From NCBI RefSeq assembly GCF_014359955.1, contig NZ_JACIYL010000189.1:1-6570 (forward strand): a stretch of 6,570 bases of DNA, written 5' to 3'. Position numbers and translations under genes: made by a program. The notes under the pieces are model-generated. The model saw only the letters and a program-made list of their open reading frames with translations, was not told where the DNA came from and ran no database searches. Position 1 is the first letter of the stretch. Each line of letters opens with the position of its first letter. This document shows positions 4,531 to 6,570 of this stretch, piece by piece. This DNA comes from Thermogutta sp. GTDB lineage: Bacteria > Planctomycetota > Planctomycetia > Pirellulales > Thermoguttaceae.

Positions 4531-6570
4531 CTACTCCGCTTCTTTTTGTGCTTTCTCTTTTTGTGCTTTGGGAACGACCACGCTCCGGCTGACAATCGCG
4601 TTGCGGATACCGTCTTCGCCCACCAGAGGTGGCTCACAGCGGCTGCCATGACACAGGTAGAGGGTAGCGTGGCCGTCAACCGGATCCCGGTCGCGAAAGA
4701 TCCGCTCGCACATTGACCCGGCGACGTGATCGTTTGCTGCCCCTGTCGCGGTGACAGACGCGGGAATGTACCGGCGAAAATATTCACGGAGAAAATCGGG
4801 CCATTCACCCGAAAGCGCGGCAGTATCTGGCAGACGAAACACCCAGCTCGTCCAGCCGATGGCCAGCGTCTGGAGGCAGAGCAGGGCGTGTCCCACGCCC
4901 ATGGGCGCCCGCTGCATCCAGCCCGACAAGCCGGCCAGCGCCTGTTCGGCATGGTCCAGGAAACGAGTTTCCCCGAGCAGATGACCCAGGCGGAGGAGAA
5001 GCTCCACGGTCAACGCGGTCCCGCTTGGTGTGGGATTATCGAAATAATCCAGTTGCCGACAGAGCAGATGAGGGTGGTCGGCCGTGGTCATGAAAAACGC
5101 CCCGCTTTGCGGATCCCGAAATCTCTCCAGAATGCCCTCCGCCAGACGATACGCCTGTTCGAGATATGAGGCATTCGCCATAGTTTCATAGCCACTCAGC
5201 AGGGTCACGCCCAGGGCTGCGTGATCGTCCAGCACCGCCGGGCCCTGGAGTTCGCCCTCACACCAGGAGTGGAAAAGTTGCCCGTCGATCCAGAACGTGG
5301 CCAGCAAAAAATCGAGTGTTTGCCGGGCGGCCTCGATGTAGCGTGATTCCCCCAGTGCACGCCCTGCCCAGAAGAGCGTGTCAACAGTGAAGGCATTCCA
5401 ATTGAGGAGGATTTTGTCATCCCGGCCGGGACGCACTCGCCGGTTACGGGCCTCGAAGAGGATCTCACGGCACGCGGCAAGTTCCTTCTCGATGTTTTCT
5501 CGCTGCTGGGCATCGAGTTGTTCCAGACGATCCTGGGAAGAGATCAGATTTGGGATGTTGCGACCCTCGAAATTGCCCTGCCGACGGATATCGTAGTACT
5601 CGATAAAAAGGTCTGCGCGATTGCCCAGGATTTCCCGAATCTCCTGATAATCCCACAGATAAAACTTGCCTTCTTCGCCCTCGCTATCGGCGTCTTCAGA
5701 GGAATAAAAGCCGCCGCCCGGTCGGGCCATGTCGCGGAGGAGATAATCGAGCGTTCGTCGGGTGACATCTTCATAGAGCGGGCGTTCCGTGAGCCGGAAG
5801 GCGTCTAGATATGCCCGGGCGAGCAGCGCGTTATCGTAGAGCATCTTTTCAAAGTGCGGCACCAGCCATTGGGCATCGGTGGAATAGCGGTGGAATCCGC
5901 CCCCAATATGGTCGTGAATGCCCCCAGCGGCCATGGAATCGAGCGTCTTCAGCGCCATAAAGAGGGCGATCTGCGAGGATGCCGCGGCATACCGCAAAAG
6001 GAGAAATCGCAGTAAAGAGGGATGGGGAAACTTGGGCGCTGCTCCGAAACCACCCCAATGGCTGTCAAATCCGTGGGCCAGCGCTCGTTCGGCGAGTTCG
6101 GCTGTCGTTTTCTCGGGCCTGTCCGCCTTCCCTGCCAGCGTGCCCGAGACATCCGAAACAAGGATCGTTAGTTTGTCGGCCTGGCCTACCACCTCCTCGC
6201 GGCGGTTCTGCCAGGCGTCGGCCACGGCCCGAAGCACATCCAGAAAGCCCGGCATTCCTCCCCGAGCCCTGGGCGGAAAATAGGTCCCTCCATAAAACGG
6301 CTGAAGATCGGGAGTGAGGAAGACCGTGAGCGGCCAGCCCCCGCGACCCGTCAGAAGCTGAACGGCTTCCATGTACTGGGCATCCACAGCCGGGTGTTCC
6401 TCGCGGTCCACCTTGATGGAGACAAAATGCCTGTTAAGAAAGTCCGCAACTTCGGGATCGCTGAAACTTTCTCGCTCCATCACATGGCACCAGTGGCAGG
6501 CAGAATAGCCGATCGAGAGGAAGATCGGGCGGTCGAGCTCTTTCGCCTTGCGGAAGGCCTCCTCACCCCA
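4531..6570 (-). CDS. DUF255 / thioredoxin-domain protein (YyaL/SPATA20 type), N-terminus cut off
   Basis: The frame stays open to the right edge, giving 679 residues; family members are about 680-700, so roughly 20-30 N-terminal residues are missing. Counting from the edge, residues 1-31 read WGEEAFRKAKELDRPIFLSI then GYSACHWCHVM, placing the thioredoxin CxxC cysteines at 25 and 28. The GTG at 6481-6483 that could be taken as a start is an internal valine just after this motif. The thioredoxin-like part continues through VDREEHP and GGWPLTVFLTP (cis-proline region) to YGGTYFPP (about 100). The rest is the alpha/alpha-barrel, six-hairpin-like domain, with family signatures GGIHDHIGGGFHRYSTD (about 215-232), HFEKMLYDN (about 239-247) and SSEDADSEGEEGKFYLW (about 290-306), and NRRVRPGRDDKILLNWNAF further on. 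The biochemical role of the family is not settled; a redox or sugar-related enzyme has been suggested. No signal peptide can be judged without the N-terminus. The C-terminus ends in a lysine/glutamate-rich tail with a short duplication. Confidence 0.9.
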   Translation of the reverse strand, partial: WGEEAFRKAKELDRPIFLSIGYSACHWCHVMERESFSDPEVADFLNRHFVSIKVDREEHPAVDAQYMEAVQLLTGRGGWPLTVFLTPDLQPFYGGTYFPPRARGGMPGFLDVLRAVADAWQNRREEVVGQADKLTILVSDVSGTLAGKADRPEKTTAELAERALAHGFDSHWGGFGAAPKFPHPSLLRFLLLRYAAASSQIALFMALKTLDSMAAGGIHDHIGGGFHRYSTDAQWLVPHFEKMLYDNALLARAYLDAFRLTERPLYEDVTRRTLDYLLRDMARPGGGFYSSEDADSEGEEGKFYLWDYQEIREILGNRADLFIEYYDIRRQGNFEGRNIPNLISSQDRLEQLDAQQRENIEKELAACREILFEARNRRVRPGRDDKILLNWNAFTVDTLFWAGRALGESRYIEAARQTLDFLLATFWIDGQLFHSWCEGELQGPAVLDDHAALGVTLLSGYETMANASYLEQAYRLAEGILERFRDPQSGAFFMTTADHPHLLCRQLDYFDNPTPSGTALTVELLLRLGHLLGETRFLDHAEQALAGLSGWMQRAPMGVGHALLCLQTLAIGWTSWVFRLPDTAALSGEWPDFLREYFRRYIPASVTATGAANDHVAGSMCERIFRDRDPVDGHATLYLCHGSRCEPPLVGEDGIRNAIVSRSVVVPKAQKEKAQKEAE
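4541..4570. repeat. 15-bp tandem duplication in the DUF255 C-terminal tail
   Basis: Bases 4541-4555 and 4556-4570 are two adjacent copies (tctttttgtgctttc and tctttttgtgctttg) with 14 of 15 identical. They encode repeated Lys-Ala-Gln-Lys-Glu at the extreme C-terminus of the DUF255 protein. The length is a multiple of three, so the frame is preserved. This looks like a recent slippage or duplication event outside the conserved domain. Confidence 0.8.

Noticed and set aside
4397..4651. Plus-strand open frame of 84 codons with a strong GGAGGTG site 6 bases before its ATG
   Set aside because: The ribosome binding site is good, but the sequence has no recognisable domain and its second half is antisense to the conserved DUF255 coding region. 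Its composition is typical of a shadow frame.

Overview
This window looks like ordinary chromosomal DNA from a GC-rich bacterium, most likely a planctomycete (Pirellulales-like). The placement is inferred from three things: an exported PQQ-like beta-propeller protein with the DWPQFHGP opening common in that phylum, a signal-peptide-bearing M55 (DppA-like) peptidase, and a DUF255/thioredoxin-domain protein. No marker gene is present, so the placement is tentative. No tRNA, rRNA, CRISPR array, transposase or phage gene was seen.

Layout. Positions 1-516 are non-coding and rich in palindromes: a perfect 26-bp inverted repeat at 35-60, then a cluster of about five related 24-25-bp hairpin units at 96-266. 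A plus-strand pair follows: a secreted PQQ-repeat protein (517-1869), and 62 bases later a BtuF-like substrate-binding lipoprotein (1932-2957). A 225-base spacer holds a good sigma70-type promoter candidate and a 7-bp hairpin. It leads to a small winged-helix protein of the DUF2582 type (3183-3416).

From there the genes run on the minus strand. The M55 peptidase gene (4278 down to 3439) converges on the winged-helix gene with only 22 bases between them. A 252-base spacer with a promoter candidate separates it from the DUF255 gene (6570 down to 4531). That gene runs off the right edge, so its true N-terminus is not in the window. Its CxxC thioredoxin motif lies upstream of the first in-window start-like codon.

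Functional links between the genes are weak. The substrate-binding protein has no permease or ATPase partner here, and the minus-strand genes do not form an obvious pathway. Three products (PQQ protein, lipoprotein, M55 peptidase) carry export signals, so much of the window serves the cell envelope. I found no convincing new multi-gene system. The most unusual feature is the hairpin-repeat cluster at 96-266, where three units keep the same ACAAG loop while their stem arms change in a base-pair-preserving way.
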